A stretch of DNA of 64,000 bases from Cognatishimia maritima. GTDB lineage: Bacteria; Pseudomonadota; Alphaproteobacteria; Rhodobacterales; Rhodobacteraceae. Within the stretch, counting starts at the first letter, position 1; each line of letters opens with the position of its first letter. Positions 56,500 through 64,000 of the stretch are shown in pieces. Under the pieces are notes generated by a model. The model did not search any database. It was not told the DNA's origin and worked only from the letters and a program-made list of their open reading frames with translations. Position numbers and translations under genes: made by a program. The stretch is from contig NZ_FQWM01000001.1 of NCBI RefSeq assembly GCF_900129685.1, positions 1 to 64,000 of the forward strand, given 5' to 3'.

Positions 56500-57612
56500 T
56501 CAGAAGCGATAGCGGATTCGCAGGCCCGCACCAACGGCGGTGTTGTCGGTGAAACTCGCAACCGCTGTCGGGGCGGCGGCTGAAACCGTGGTGGTGGCAT
56601 CGCCGATCCAGATGTAGCTGATACCACCTGTGATCTCCATCTGACCCTGCTTGTACGTCGCACCAATGGTGACACCAGAGCGGCCATTGAGGGGACCAAG
56701 GTTGGTGTAGTTCCCGGCATTGCTCGGCTCATGTGTCAGCGAAACAGCCCCGGACCACGTGTCGTTGAACCGGCGACCCACACCAAGCGTGTAGGTCACG
56801 GTGTCGCTTGGGTAGCTGACCAGCGGCGCGCCGAACGCTGTTGTGTAACTTGTCGGGGAAAGGTCAAACTCCGACCAATCCACCCAACGTGCGCCCCCAA
56901 ACAGCAACGTGTCTTTGGCAATGCCGGTCTGAAAATCCAAGTTAACCGACTGCGGCGTTTCGTAGGACAGGGTTGATGCCCCCGGCACCGCACCGCCCGT
57001 TTCAACAACAGCGTTGTCGTGTTTGATGGCAGAGTTGTAGGTCAGTGCGATGCGCAGGGCGATCTCTGGCTTTTCATAAGCGACACCGGCGACATAGCCG
57101 AGGCTGCCGTCTGTTTCGCTTTCGACGTTGTAGCCCGCAAATATCAAGTTCGCTTCGGCGCGCATGGTTTGATAGCGCAACCCGCCAAAGACGCTGACGT
57201 TTGCGTCGGTTGTGTATTTCAAAAGGCCTGTCAGAGCGTTGCTGGCCAAAGTCGCAGAAGACCCTTGCGCGAAATAGCCGGTGCCCAGCGGGTAGGCAGT
57301 GTTGGCCCCGAAGGGTTGATCGTAAATCAGCGCAAAAGAAAGCCGGTCAGAGAAATCCTGTTTGATCGCAAGACCAGCGTTTGTGTAGCTTTCTGCCAAG
57401 TCACCCGAGGCAATGCCCGCTGCGCCAAATGGGGCGAAAGCACCCGTCGTTGCGCCCGAAACTGATGGGTTTACCGACCCGAAACTCAGTTCGACAATAT
57501 TGCCTTTTTCAAACAAAATCGCTGTTGATTGCGCCGTGCGCTCGATCCCGCCCGCCGATGCGGTTGTCGCTGCCAGCGCTAGGCCAGCCGCAACTTTCCA
57601 TGCCCGTATCAT
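56500..57612 (-). CDS. OmpP1/FadL-family outer membrane protein
   Basis: 370 residues from the ATG at 57612 (GGAGG upstream; a GTG at 57627 is less likely). A signal peptide ends near ATTASA|GGIERTAQ. The mature protein is beta-rich with alternating patterns and ends in an aromatic residue (RIRYRF). FadL hallmarks are the early AGGIERTAQSTAILFE and DRLSFALIYDQPFGANTAYP. These channels take up hydrophobic molecules such as long-chain fatty acids or aromatics. Confidence 0.88.
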   Translation of the reverse strand: MIRAWKVAAGLALAATTASAGGIERTAQSTAILFEKGNIVELSFGSVNPSVSGATTGAFAPFGAAGIASGDLAESYTNAGLAIKQDFSDRLSFALIYDQPFGANTAYPLGTGYFAQGSSATLASNALTGLLKYTTDANVSVFGGLRYQTMRAEANLIFAGYNVESETDGSLGYVAGVAYEKPEIALRIALTYNSAIKHDNAVVETGGAVPGASTLSYETPQSVNLDFQTGIAKDTLLFGGARWVDWSEFDLSPTSYTTAFGAPLVSYPSDTVTYTLGVGRRFNDTWSGAVSLTHEPSNAGNYTNLGPLNGRSGVTIGATYKQGQMEITGGISYIWIGDATTTVSAAAPTAVASFTDNTAVGAGLRIRYRF

Positions 57613-57713
57613 TCCACGCCTCCCCACGTGTTAAAAAGTGAAGCGAAGCTATGGATCAGTTGACGTGCACGTCAACTATGACCACGCGTTAAACTGGTTG
57701 GTCTAACCTTGGG

Positions 57714-58604
57714 TCAGTCTTTGGCTACGGCGCGCGATGCAACCACGTTTGATTTCATTTCTGATACGATATTCAAATAGTTGCCGCCGAAAATTAATGC
57801 AGCACCTAATAAGACAAATATGTCAATTGGTTCGTCATAAAACACCGCGCCGACCACAGCGATGGCAGGTAAACGGATGAAATCAATCGGTGCACAAACC
57901 GAAGCTGGCGCCAACTGCAGGGCTTTGGAAATGCAAAGATGGGCCACCAAACCGGTCGCCGTGATTACCACCAAAGGCAGGATCAATTGGGGCGACGGCA
58001 GTGTCAGACCGCCGTCAAAGCTGGTGATAATCAGCCCCAATGTGGCTTGCATGATCACCATCTGAAACAGAATGGCCGAGATGCTTTCATACGCCAAAAG
58101 CTTCTTTGTGAAGAAGTACGGTAATGCAAAGCCGATGGCGCATCCCAACGCGGCCCAAACGCTGGGGCCAATGGGGACGGCTCCCGGGCGGGCCACGACT
58201 AAGATGCCGACAAAAGCCACGCCGGCTGCAACCAACCCCGGCCAGCGCAGCTTGGTGCCCAGCATCAGCGGGGACAATAGGATCACCCAGATCGGCGTTG
58301 TGAATTCAAACGCAAACAGTTGTGCCAGTGGCATCACTGTCAGGGCGTAGAACCAAAGGTTTTGACCTACGAAATGCGACAGGTTGCGCGCGCTGTGCAT
58401 GCGCCAATGCCGCAGCGAGATTTCATGCCAGCCACGCCGCAAACAAAGAACGAAAGCCATCACGATGGCCCCAAGGAAGCTGCGGTAGGTCATCATTTCA
58501 AAAGTATTGAGTTCCACGCTTGCCGCGCGTCCGGCCACGGCCATGCCCATAAATGAAACAATTGCCCCGCCCATCCAAAGCGCAGCCCCAAGATATGCGT
58601 TCAT
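57714..58604 (-). CDS. EamA/DMT superfamily transporter
   Basis: 296 residues, about ten hydrophobic segments in two EamA halves: MMTYRSFLGAIVMAFVLCL, FYALTVMPLAQLFAFEFTTP and AHLCISKALQLAPASVCAPI. A cytoplasmic tail follows (MKSNVVASRAVAKD). It lies 51 nt after the SDR gene on the same strand. Only distantly similar to the DMT protein at 16968. Substrate unknown. Confidence 0.87.
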   Translation of the reverse strand: MNAYLGAALWMGGAIVSFMGMAVAGRAASVELNTFEMMTYRSFLGAIVMAFVLCLRRGWHEISLRHWRMHSARNLSHFVGQNLWFYALTVMPLAQLFAFEFTTPIWVILLSPLMLGTKLRWPGLVAAGVAFVGILVVARPGAVPIGPSVWAALGCAIGFALPYFFTKKLLAYESISAILFQMVIMQATLGLIITSFDGGLTLPSPQLILPLVVITATGLVAHLCISKALQLAPASVCAPIDFIRLPAIAVVGAVFYDEPIDIFVLLGAALIFGGNYLNIVSEMKSNVVASRAVAKD

Positions 58605-58655
58605 GAAAACTCCTCTGCCGTGCAGGGTGTCCTAATTCGCGTCTTGGGAAAAGGA

Positions 58656-59573
58656 CTATTTGCCGGCCGCGGTGCCTGTGACGCAAAGATGGAGCGCTTG
58701 ATCTGCTGTCAAAGGCGGCGTCCAGCCACAATCGGTTGCGGAAAATTGAAGCGATTCAAACAGTTGCTCATAAAGGTAAGGGCGGCGCACCAATGTCGCA
58801 CCCGCTGACATCAAGGGTTTAGGCACCGCAAAAAGCCGACGCGGCTTGCCCATCGCTTTGCGCAATTCGGTGCAAATGCGTGTGGTGCCAAGATCATCGT
58901 GATCCGTGGCAAGGATCACCTCTGGCGTGTCGTCAGATTGCAGGCAATGCCGGATCAGATCGGCCAGATTCTGTACAGCGATCATGCTGCGTCGGTTGCC
59001 GACGAAGCCAAAAGGCAAGGGGTAGCCGCTTTGGCAAAGCCGCATCAACTTGCGCCAATTGCCCGGCGCGTGTGGGCCATAGACCAGCGGAACGCGCAAA
59101 ATGGTGCTTCGCATCGGGCAGGCTTGAACGATGGCTTCGGCCTCTAGCTTGGCTTGCCCATAAGCGGTGTTTGGGGCGCTCGGGTAATTCAGCGCGATAA
59201 CCTCGGATGCCTTTTGCAGCCCATAGACAGCCACGGTCGACAGAAAAACAAAATGCTGAACACCGGCCGCTTCGGCCTGTCGCAACAGGTCCGCTGTGCC
59301 ATCACGATTAGCTTTTCGGTGGTCGTCCAGTTCCGTTTTCGGGTCTTCTTTACTGTGCACCCGCGCAGCGCAATGCACCACAGCTTTGGCCCCGGACAGA
59401 ACCTTTGACAGGTCGCCCATCTCCATCAAATCAAAGCCATGCACCAGACCCTTGGTGGGCTTGCGGCAAAGACCAACCGGATATTCGCCTGCAGCAGCCA
59501 GGGCTTGCATGACATGGGTGCCAATAAACCCGCTGGCACCTGTTACAACAATATGTGGTTGTTTTTCAGTCAT
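58656..59573 (-). CDS. NAD-dependent epimerase/dehydratase (extended SDR)
   Basis: 305 residues. The NAD site is VVTGASGFIGTHVMQALAA; the catalytic pair is TAYGQAKLEAEAIV (YxxxK); a conserved LRVPLVYGPHAPGNW and IAVQNLADLI follow. This resembles the UDP-glucose 4-epimerase-like proteins next to polysaccharide genes, but no glycosyltransferase is near, so the substrate is open. Confidence 0.87.
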   Translation of the reverse strand: MTEKQPHIVVTGASGFIGTHVMQALAAAGEYPVGLCRKPTKGLVHGFDLMEMGDLSKVLSGAKAVVHCAARVHSKEDPKTELDDHRKANRDGTADLLRQAEAAGVQHFVFLSTVAVYGLQKASEVIALNYPSAPNTAYGQAKLEAEAIVQACPMRSTILRVPLVYGPHAPGNWRKLMRLCQSGYPLPFGFVGNRRSMIAVQNLADLIRHCLQSDDTPEVILATDHDDLGTTRICTELRKAMGKPRRLFAVPKPLMSAGATLVRRPYLYEQLFESLQFSATDCGWTPPLTADQALHLCVTGTAAGK

Positions 59574-59624
59574 TTGGGGGTGGCTCGCATTGGCGTTCAG
59601 AACGGTGTGTTCCTTGCAGGAAAC

Positions 59625-59900
59625 TTAGATCAGTTCTTCCATTTTGAACTTCCGAGGTATATCGCGTGTGATCTCGGCCCAATGGGATAGCGCGGTGCGG
59701 TCCTGATGGCGCTTGAACGCATCCAAATTCATGAAAGTTTCGTCGACTTCCAAACGGAAGGGCACCGACTCACTTTGCTTGACTTCAAATGCGACGTTTC
59801 CGGGTTCTTGTCGGGTCCGCTTTATATGTTCGGGAAGTGCCGCGATGACCGTTGCAAAGCGGTCTTCGGGGATGTCGATATAGCCTGTCAATTGAATCAT
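59625..59900 (-). CDS. Antibiotic biosynthesis monooxygenase-like (ABM) small protein
   Basis: 91 residues from the ATG at 59900; the frame to 59957 includes the guaA terminator. A ferredoxin-like fold is suggested by IQLTGYIDIPEDRFATVIAA, NVAFEVKQSESVPFRLEVDE, TFMNLDAFKRHQDRTALSHW. Such YgiN/ABM domains dimerise; many have no known substrate. Confidence 0.8.
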   Translation of the reverse strand: MIQLTGYIDIPEDRFATVIAALPEHIKRTRQEPGNVAFEVKQSESVPFRLEVDETFMNLDAFKRHQDRTALSHWAEITRDIPRKFKMEELI

Positions 59901-59949
59901 GGTGTCTCCAAATTTCACGAATGCCAGTGCCAGTCGTTTCAAAAGCACA

Positions 59950-59979
59950 AAAGCCAAGCGCGTGGTTGCGCTTGGCTTT
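59950..59979 (-). terminator. Intrinsic terminator of guaA
   Basis: A perfect 12-bp stem AAAGCCAAGCGC / GCGCTTGGCTTT with a 6-nt loop lies 11 nt past the guaA stop. On the minus strand the tail reads TGTGCTTTT. Confidence 0.85.
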
Positions 59980-59990
59980 GTTGGTTCAAA

Positions 59991-61553
59991 TCATTCCCAC
60001 TCGATGGTGCCCGGAGGCTTAGAGGTGATGTCATAGGTGCATCGGTTGATGCCTTTGACCTCATTGATAATTCTTGTGGCGGTTTCGCCGAGGAATTCGT
60101 GGCTGAATGGGTAGTAATCCGCGGTCATGCCATCCACCGAGGTCACTGCGCGCAGGGCGCAGGCGTAGTCATAGGTGCGGCCATCGCCCATCACGCCCAC
60201 GGTGCGCACAGGTAGGATCGCAACGAAAGCCTGCCAGATGTCATCATAGAGACCGTGCTTGCGGATCTGATCGATATAGATCGCATCCGCTTCGCGCAGG
60301 ATGTCGAGCTTTTCGCGGGTGATTTCGCCCGGACAACGGATCGCCAGACCCGGCCCTGGGAAGGGGTGGCGGCCGATAAAGCTTTGCGGCAGGCCGAGTT
60401 CACGGCCCAAGGCGCGCACTTCGTCTTTGAACAGTTCGCGTAGCGGCTCGACCAGCTTCAGACCCATCTTTTCAGGCAGGCCGCCCACATTGTGGTGGCT
60501 TTTGATGGTCACGGATGGACCGCCAGAGAAGGACACGGACTCAATCACATCAGGATAGAGCGTCCCTTGAGCAAGGAACTCTGCGCCTTCGATGGTGTCC
60601 GCGTGTTTCTGGAAAACGTCGATGAACAGCTTGCCAATGATTTTGCGTTTGGTTTCTGGGTCAGACTGCCCATCCAGCTCACCAAGGAACAATTCCTGCT
60701 CATCCGCGTGGATCAACTGCATGTTGTAATTGTCGCGGAACATGGTCACGACTTCTTCGGCTTCGCCTTTGCGCAACAGACCGTGGTCAACAAACACACA
60801 GGTCAGTTGGTCACCAATCGCTTCGTGGATTAGAACCGCAGCAACGGAACTGTCGACGCCGCCTGAAAGACCGCAAATGACTTTCTTGTCGCCAACTTCC
60901 TCGCGAATCTTTTCGACCATTTGTTCGCGATAGGCGCCCATGGTCCAATCGCCTTTGAAACCAGCCAGACGCACGAAGTTTTCATAGAGCGTCGCGCCAT
61001 TTGGCGTGTGGTGCACTTCCGGGTGGAACTGCACCGCGTAGAAGTTACGCTCCAGATCTGCCGTGATGGCAAAAGGGGCGTTGGGTGAGGTGCCGTAGAC
61101 CTGAAAACCCGGCGCAATTTCAGAGACATGGTCGCCGTGGGACATCCAGACCTGTTCGGTCTGCTCAAGGAACCATCCCGTCAGCAAATCGATCCGCTCT
61201 TCACTTGGGGTGACATAGGCGCGGCCAAATTCGGCAGTGCCATGGCCACTTTCGACCTTGCCGCCCAATTGGTGCATCATCACCTGTTGACCATAGCAGA
61301 TGCCCAAGATCGGCACGCCGTAGTCGAAAATCTCTTGCGGGGCGCGTGGGCTGCCCTCGCGGGTGACACTGTCCGGGCCACCGGAAAAGATCACCGCTTT
61401 GGGGTCCATCTCGCGCACGAAATCCATCGTGACGTTCTGATAGGGGTGGATTTCACAATAGACGTTCAACTCGCGCAGGCGACGCGCAATCAGCTGCGTG
61501 ACCTGGCTGCCAAAGTCGATGATAAGAAGGCGGTCGTGGGATGTCTCTGTCAT
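59991..61553 (-). CDS. guaA: GMP synthase (glutamine-hydrolysing)
   Basis: Converts XMP to GMP. 520 residues from the ATG at 61553; the frame to 61655 is not used. The glutaminase domain comes first ([20 protein letters not shown], nucleophile Cys in [10 protein letters not shown], and HPEVHHT), then the ATP pyrophosphatase PP-loop ([14 protein letters not shown]) and a C-terminal dimer domain ending KPPGTIEWE. It is divergent from the MttB homologue over 283 bp without visible riboswitch structure. Confidence 0.97.
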   Translation of the reverse strand: MTETSHDRLLIIDFGSQVTQLIARRLRELNVYCEIHPYQNVTMDFVREMDPKAVIFSGGPDSVTREGSPRAPQEIFDYGVPILGICYGQQVMMHQLGGKVESGHGTAEFGRAYVTPSEERIDLLTGWFLEQTEQVWMSHGDHVSEIAPGFQVYGTSPNAPFAITADLERNFYAVQFHPEVHHTPNGATLYENFVRLAGFKGDWTMGAYREQMVEKIREEVGDKKVICGLSGGVDSSVAAVLIHEAIGDQLTCVFVDHGLLRKGEAEEVVTMFRDNYNMQLIHADEQELFLGELDGQSDPETKRKIIGKLFIDVFQKHADTIEGAEFLAQGTLYPDVIESVSFSGGPSVTIKSHHNVGGLPEKMGLKLVEPLRELFKDEVRALGRELGLPQSFIGRHPFPGPGLAIRCPGEITREKLDILREADAIYIDQIRKHGLYDDIWQAFVAILPVRTVGVMGDGRTYDYACALRAVTSVDGMTADYYPFSHEFLGETATRIINEVKGINRCTYDITSKPPGTIEWE

Positions 61554-61836
61554 GATGGCCGCATAGGACAAAGCACCTGATTTCGCAAGCGCCATGACGG
61601 GCTTGGCCACGTGTTTGTTCCCGGAAAACGCAGTTCGTTGGCGGAAGCTGTGCAAATGCGGTGAAAACAGCCATTGCGCGATGCAAGGTGTCGGCCTGCT
61701 AGCCCGGAAAATGTCAGGGACCGCGAAATTCGTAGATGTCGCTTTTCCCCCAATTGCGCCGCTATTTTCCGTTTTCCGCCCTTCAGGTAGGATACTTCTG
61801 AAACATCATGCAATTTCGGTCTAAGGATGACACGAT

Positions 61837-63381
61837 ATGGGAGAAGCCCCAACCCGGCGCAGATCGCGGAGTGGCGGTGGTGCGGCGCGCCGTGCCGAGC
61901 GCACAGCAGTCAGCATTGAAACAGCAAAATATATCGAACGGAACGTGCCCCTCTATGAGGTGCTGACCGACGAAGCCTTGGCCGTGATCGAAGAGAACGC
62001 GGAAACGGTGCTGGAAGAAATCGGGGTTGAGTTCCCAAGCAACCCGCGCGCCCTAGAGCGCTGGAAAGCCGCTGGGGCCAGCATTGATGGCACGCGGGTG
62101 CGTATTCCGCGTGGACTGGCGCGCGACCTCTGCAAGACTGCGCCAAGCAAATTCACGCAACACGCACGCAACCCAGAAAAATCGGTTGAGATCGGTGGTA
62201 ACACATTGGTTTGCGCGCCTGTCTATGGTCCGCCCTTTGTGCGCGACGAAAACGGTGGCCGTCGCTATGCAACAATGGATGATTTCCACAAGTTCGTGAA
62301 ACTTGGCTACATGAGCAAATGGCTGCACCATTCTGGCGGCACGGTTTGTGAACCAACCGATGTGGCCGTGAACAAACGCCACCTTGATATGCTGCTTGCC
62401 CATATGACGCTGTCTGACAAGCCTTTCATGGGCTCTGTGACCGCACCAAGCCGCGCGCAGGATTCGGTGGATATGTGCAAAATCCTCTTTGGAGAGGAGT
62501 TTGTGCAAAATAACACCGTGATGACCTCGCTCATCAACATCAACTCGCCCTTGACCTTTGACGACATCATGATGGGTGCGCTGGAGGTCTATGCCGAAAA
62601 CAACCAAGCCTGCATCGTTTCGCCGTTTATCGTAGGTGGCGCGATGGCACCGGTGTCTGTCGCCGGTACGCTGACGCAGGTATTTGCAGAGGTTCTGGCG
62701 GGCATCGCTTACAGCCAATTGGTCCGCCCCGGTGCGCCGGTGATTTTTGGGGCCTTTGTGACCTCGATTGATATGGGGTCTGGCGCGCCGACCTTTGGCA
62801 CTCCGGAAGCCAGCCAAATCCTGTACGGTGCGGGGCAATTGGCGCGTCGCATGAACTTACCGTTCCGCTCTGGCGGTGGGCTATGCGGGTCGAAATTGCC
62901 TGATGCGCAAGCGGCCTATGAGACCGCGCACACACATAACGCAGCCCTTCTGGGTGGTGTGAACTTTATGCTGCACAGCTGTGGTTGGCTGGAAGGCGGT
63001 TTGGTGGCGTCCTTTGAGAAATTCGTGATGGATGCCGACCAGCTTGGTATTCTGCATAAGTTTGCCGCTGGTATTCCCATTGATGAAAACGGGCAGGGCA
63101 TGGATGCGCTGCGCGAAGTGGGGCCGGGTGGTCACTATCTGGGTTGTGCCCATACGCAGGCGAATTATCAGACGGCGTTCTGGCGGACCGAGGTTCTGGA
63201 TTACAAACCGTTTGAAACCTGGCAGGACGAAGGCGCGCGCGATACGCAAACTTTGGCGGCAAAGCGGGTTAATACGCTGCTGGATGCGTATCAGCGTCCG
63301 GCCATCGATCCGGCGATTGAAACCGCGTTGATTGCTTTTGTCACTGAAAAGAAAGCATCGATGCCTGACGCGTTGGAATAA
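61837..63381 (+). CDS. Trimethylamine methyltransferase (MttB) family protein, non-pyrrolysine
   Basis: 514 residues. TIM-barrel MttB/COG5598 fold: FTQHARNPEKSVEIGGNTLV, MSKWLHHSGGTVCEPTDV, GGGLCGSKLPDAQAAYE and NFMLHSCGWLEGGLVASFEK. The frame runs through without an in-frame TAG, so there is no pyrrolysine. Such non-Pyl members act on quaternary amines such as glycine betaine with a corrinoid protein (MtgB type). Roseobacters carry many copies with unknown substrates, and no corrinoid protein gene is adjacent here. Confidence 0.9.
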   Translation: MGEAPTRRRSRSGGGAARRAERTAVSIETAKYIERNVPLYEVLTDEALAVIEENAETVLEEIGVEFPSNPRALERWKAAGASIDGTRVRIPRGLARDLCKTAPSKFTQHARNPEKSVEIGGNTLVCAPVYGPPFVRDENGGRRYATMDDFHKFVKLGYMSKWLHHSGGTVCEPTDVAVNKRHLDMLLAHMTLSDKPFMGSVTAPSRAQDSVDMCKILFGEEFVQNNTVMTSLININSPLTFDDIMMGALEVYAENNQACIVSPFIVGGAMAPVSVAGTLTQVFAEVLAGIAYSQLVRPGAPVIFGAFVTSIDMGSGAPTFGTPEASQILYGAGQLARRMNLPFRSGGGLCGSKLPDAQAAYETAHTHNAALLGGVNFMLHSCGWLEGGLVASFEKFVMDADQLGILHKFAAGIPIDENGQGMDALREVGPGGHYLGCAHTQANYQTAFWRTEVLDYKPFETWQDEGARDTQTLAAKRVNTLLDAYQRPAIDPAIETALIAFVTEKKASMPDALE

Positions 63382-63389
63382 GACCAAAG

Positions 63390-63419
63390 GCGGCAGGTTA
63401 GCGTTTGCTGACCTGCCGC
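63390..63419. terminator. Hairpin between mttB and the convergent DUF6477-like gene
   Basis: GCGGCAGGTTAGC pairs with GCTGACCTGCCGC (13 bp, one G-T pair, GTTT loop). It starts 8 nt past the mttB stop and contains the stop codon of the opposite gene. There is no T-run, so termination is probable but not certain. Confidence 0.6.
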
Positions 63420-63709
63420 TCATTTGCGCGGGCATCGTGCCAATGGCGCGCCTCACCGATGATGGCGGCCAGAACATTGATGTGGTCGGTCAGCGAGTAA
63501 TCCAGATCAGCCCTTTGACGCATTGCGTTCTGCTGCTGCTCCACCTCCATCAATTCCAATATCGCCGCCCCATGGCTGGGCAGCCACGATGATTTCAGAA
63601 ACGGCGTCAGGTGACGTTCGCGGTGATAGGCTTCCGCTGCGAGTTTGGCGGTGCGCGCCAAGAGCCGTGGCCGGTTAAGACCGGAAAGCCGTGTCGCAAT
63701 ATCCTGCAT
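63398..63709 (-). CDS. DUF6477-like protein
   Basis: 103 residues. The start MQDIATRLSGLNRPRLLARTAKL, split here as MQDIATRLSGLNRPRLLA and RTAKLAAEAYHRERHL, matches the Rhodobacterales DUF6477 type as I recall it. It is helical, with a Gln/Glu-rich middle (ELMEVEQQQNAMRQR) and DYSLTDHINVLAAIIGEA. No function is known. Convergent with mttB. Confidence 0.75.
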   Translation of the reverse strand: MQDIATRLSGLNRPRLLARTAKLAAEAYHRERHLTPFLKSSWLPSHGAAILELMEVEQQQNAMRQRADLDYSLTDHINVLAAIIGEARHWHDARANERQVSKR

Positions 63710-63944
63710 CTTGCATCCTCCTGAGAAAGATCAGAGGCGCAGCATGGCACAACCTTTGGGGGTGTTGCGTTGCGACCCGACACAGCGCACGGCGGATTTT
63801 TGACCTGTTTAAGTTTCCCGCGCAAACTCGCTTGGGCCGACAGATGTTAATATATGGGTAACCATTTGCGACCTTGGCCTTCTTTCATTTTCCGGGGGCA
63901 TCTGTGGGCATGGACCATGAAACAGATACCCATCGGGGGCAGGA

Positions 63945-64000
63945 ATGACAAAACATTGGCGGGCGGAGGCGTCCCTTTGCCGCGTACCGAACTGGGTGCC
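63945..64000 (+). CDS. 5' end of an unidentified gene, cut by window edge
   Basis: The ATG at 63945 follows GGGGGCAGGA, and the frame (TKHWRAEASLCRVPNWV) is open to the end. A different frame from the ATG at 63917 is also open to the edge and lacks a ribosome site. Too short for a family call. Confidence 0.4.
   Translation, partial: MTKHWRAEASLCRVPNWV

Noticed and set aside
61837-63381. Pyrrolysine-containing trimethylamine methyltransferase
   Set aside because: There is no in-frame TAG; the frame is continuous and fits the non-Pyl branch.

Overview
The window is a gene-dense chromosomal segment of an alphaproteobacterium of the Rhodobacterales, most likely of the marine Roseobacter group. 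The signs are the sciP-ctrA pair with a TTAA-N7-TTAA box, a GTTC-N7-GTTC SOS box, a DUF6477-type protein, Hint_2/RTX surface proteins, an MttB homologue without a pyrrolysine codon, LpxI instead of LpxH, and the order pyrH-frr-uppS-cdsA-dxr-rseP-bamA-skp-fabZ-lpxA-lpxI-lpxB. No phage, complete insertion sequence, CRISPR array or rRNA gene is visible.

Left part (1-22 kb). A GFA-family gene is cut by the left edge, followed by an HNH endonuclease. An arginine-to-proline operon (rocF, a CtlX-like hydrolase, ornithine cyclodeaminase) is divergent from an Lrp/AsnC regulator. Next come dsbB and a YqaA-type membrane protein, tRNA-Leu(CAA), and a divergent pair of Hint-domain genes: one large RTX-Hint protein and one small homologue lacking the Hint active-site residues. 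A CorC/HlyC protein, a variant metallophosphoesterase, xerD with two exported or membrane proteins, aroK-aroB, a DMT transporter, an NTF2-LuxR regulator with a 79-residue partner, a GNAT acetyltransferase, ssb, a lytic transglycosylase and an AraC regulator follow.

Middle part (22-43 kb). After divergent miaA comes a long plus-strand run that links nucleotide and translation functions (pyrH, frr) with isoprenoid and phospholipid precursors (uppS, cdsA, dxr), envelope stress (rseP), outer-membrane assembly (bamA, skp) and lipid A synthesis (fabZ, lpxA, lpxI, lpxB). A 46-residue membrane protein gene with its own terminator interrupts this run between rseP and bamA. A REP/BIME-like palindrome separates lpxB from convergent mnmA. 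Then follow sciP and ctrA (cell-cycle control) and ligA-recG (DNA repair). Directly after recG lies a 40-residue single-pass membrane protein gene behind a consensus alphaproteobacterial LexA box, which I consider the most interesting item in the window.

Right part (43-64 kb). This holds a SufU/NifU-like scaffold, hisI, gluQRS and trmFO, an ECHDC3-like crotonase and a divergent thioesterase, a MocR-type regulator, a SLAC1/TehA-type carrier, and rplM-rpsI behind a strong promoter that contains a DnaA box. A minus-strand run follows (FadL-like porin, P-loop ATPase, metA, alpha/beta hydrolase, ppk2, tetR and a small AT-rich membrane protein), then a second DMT transporter, an SDR epimerase, a small monooxygenase-fold protein, guaA, the MttB homologue, a DUF6477-like gene and a gene cut by the right edge.

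Functions are assigned from recognisable motifs and gene order only. No database search was possible.
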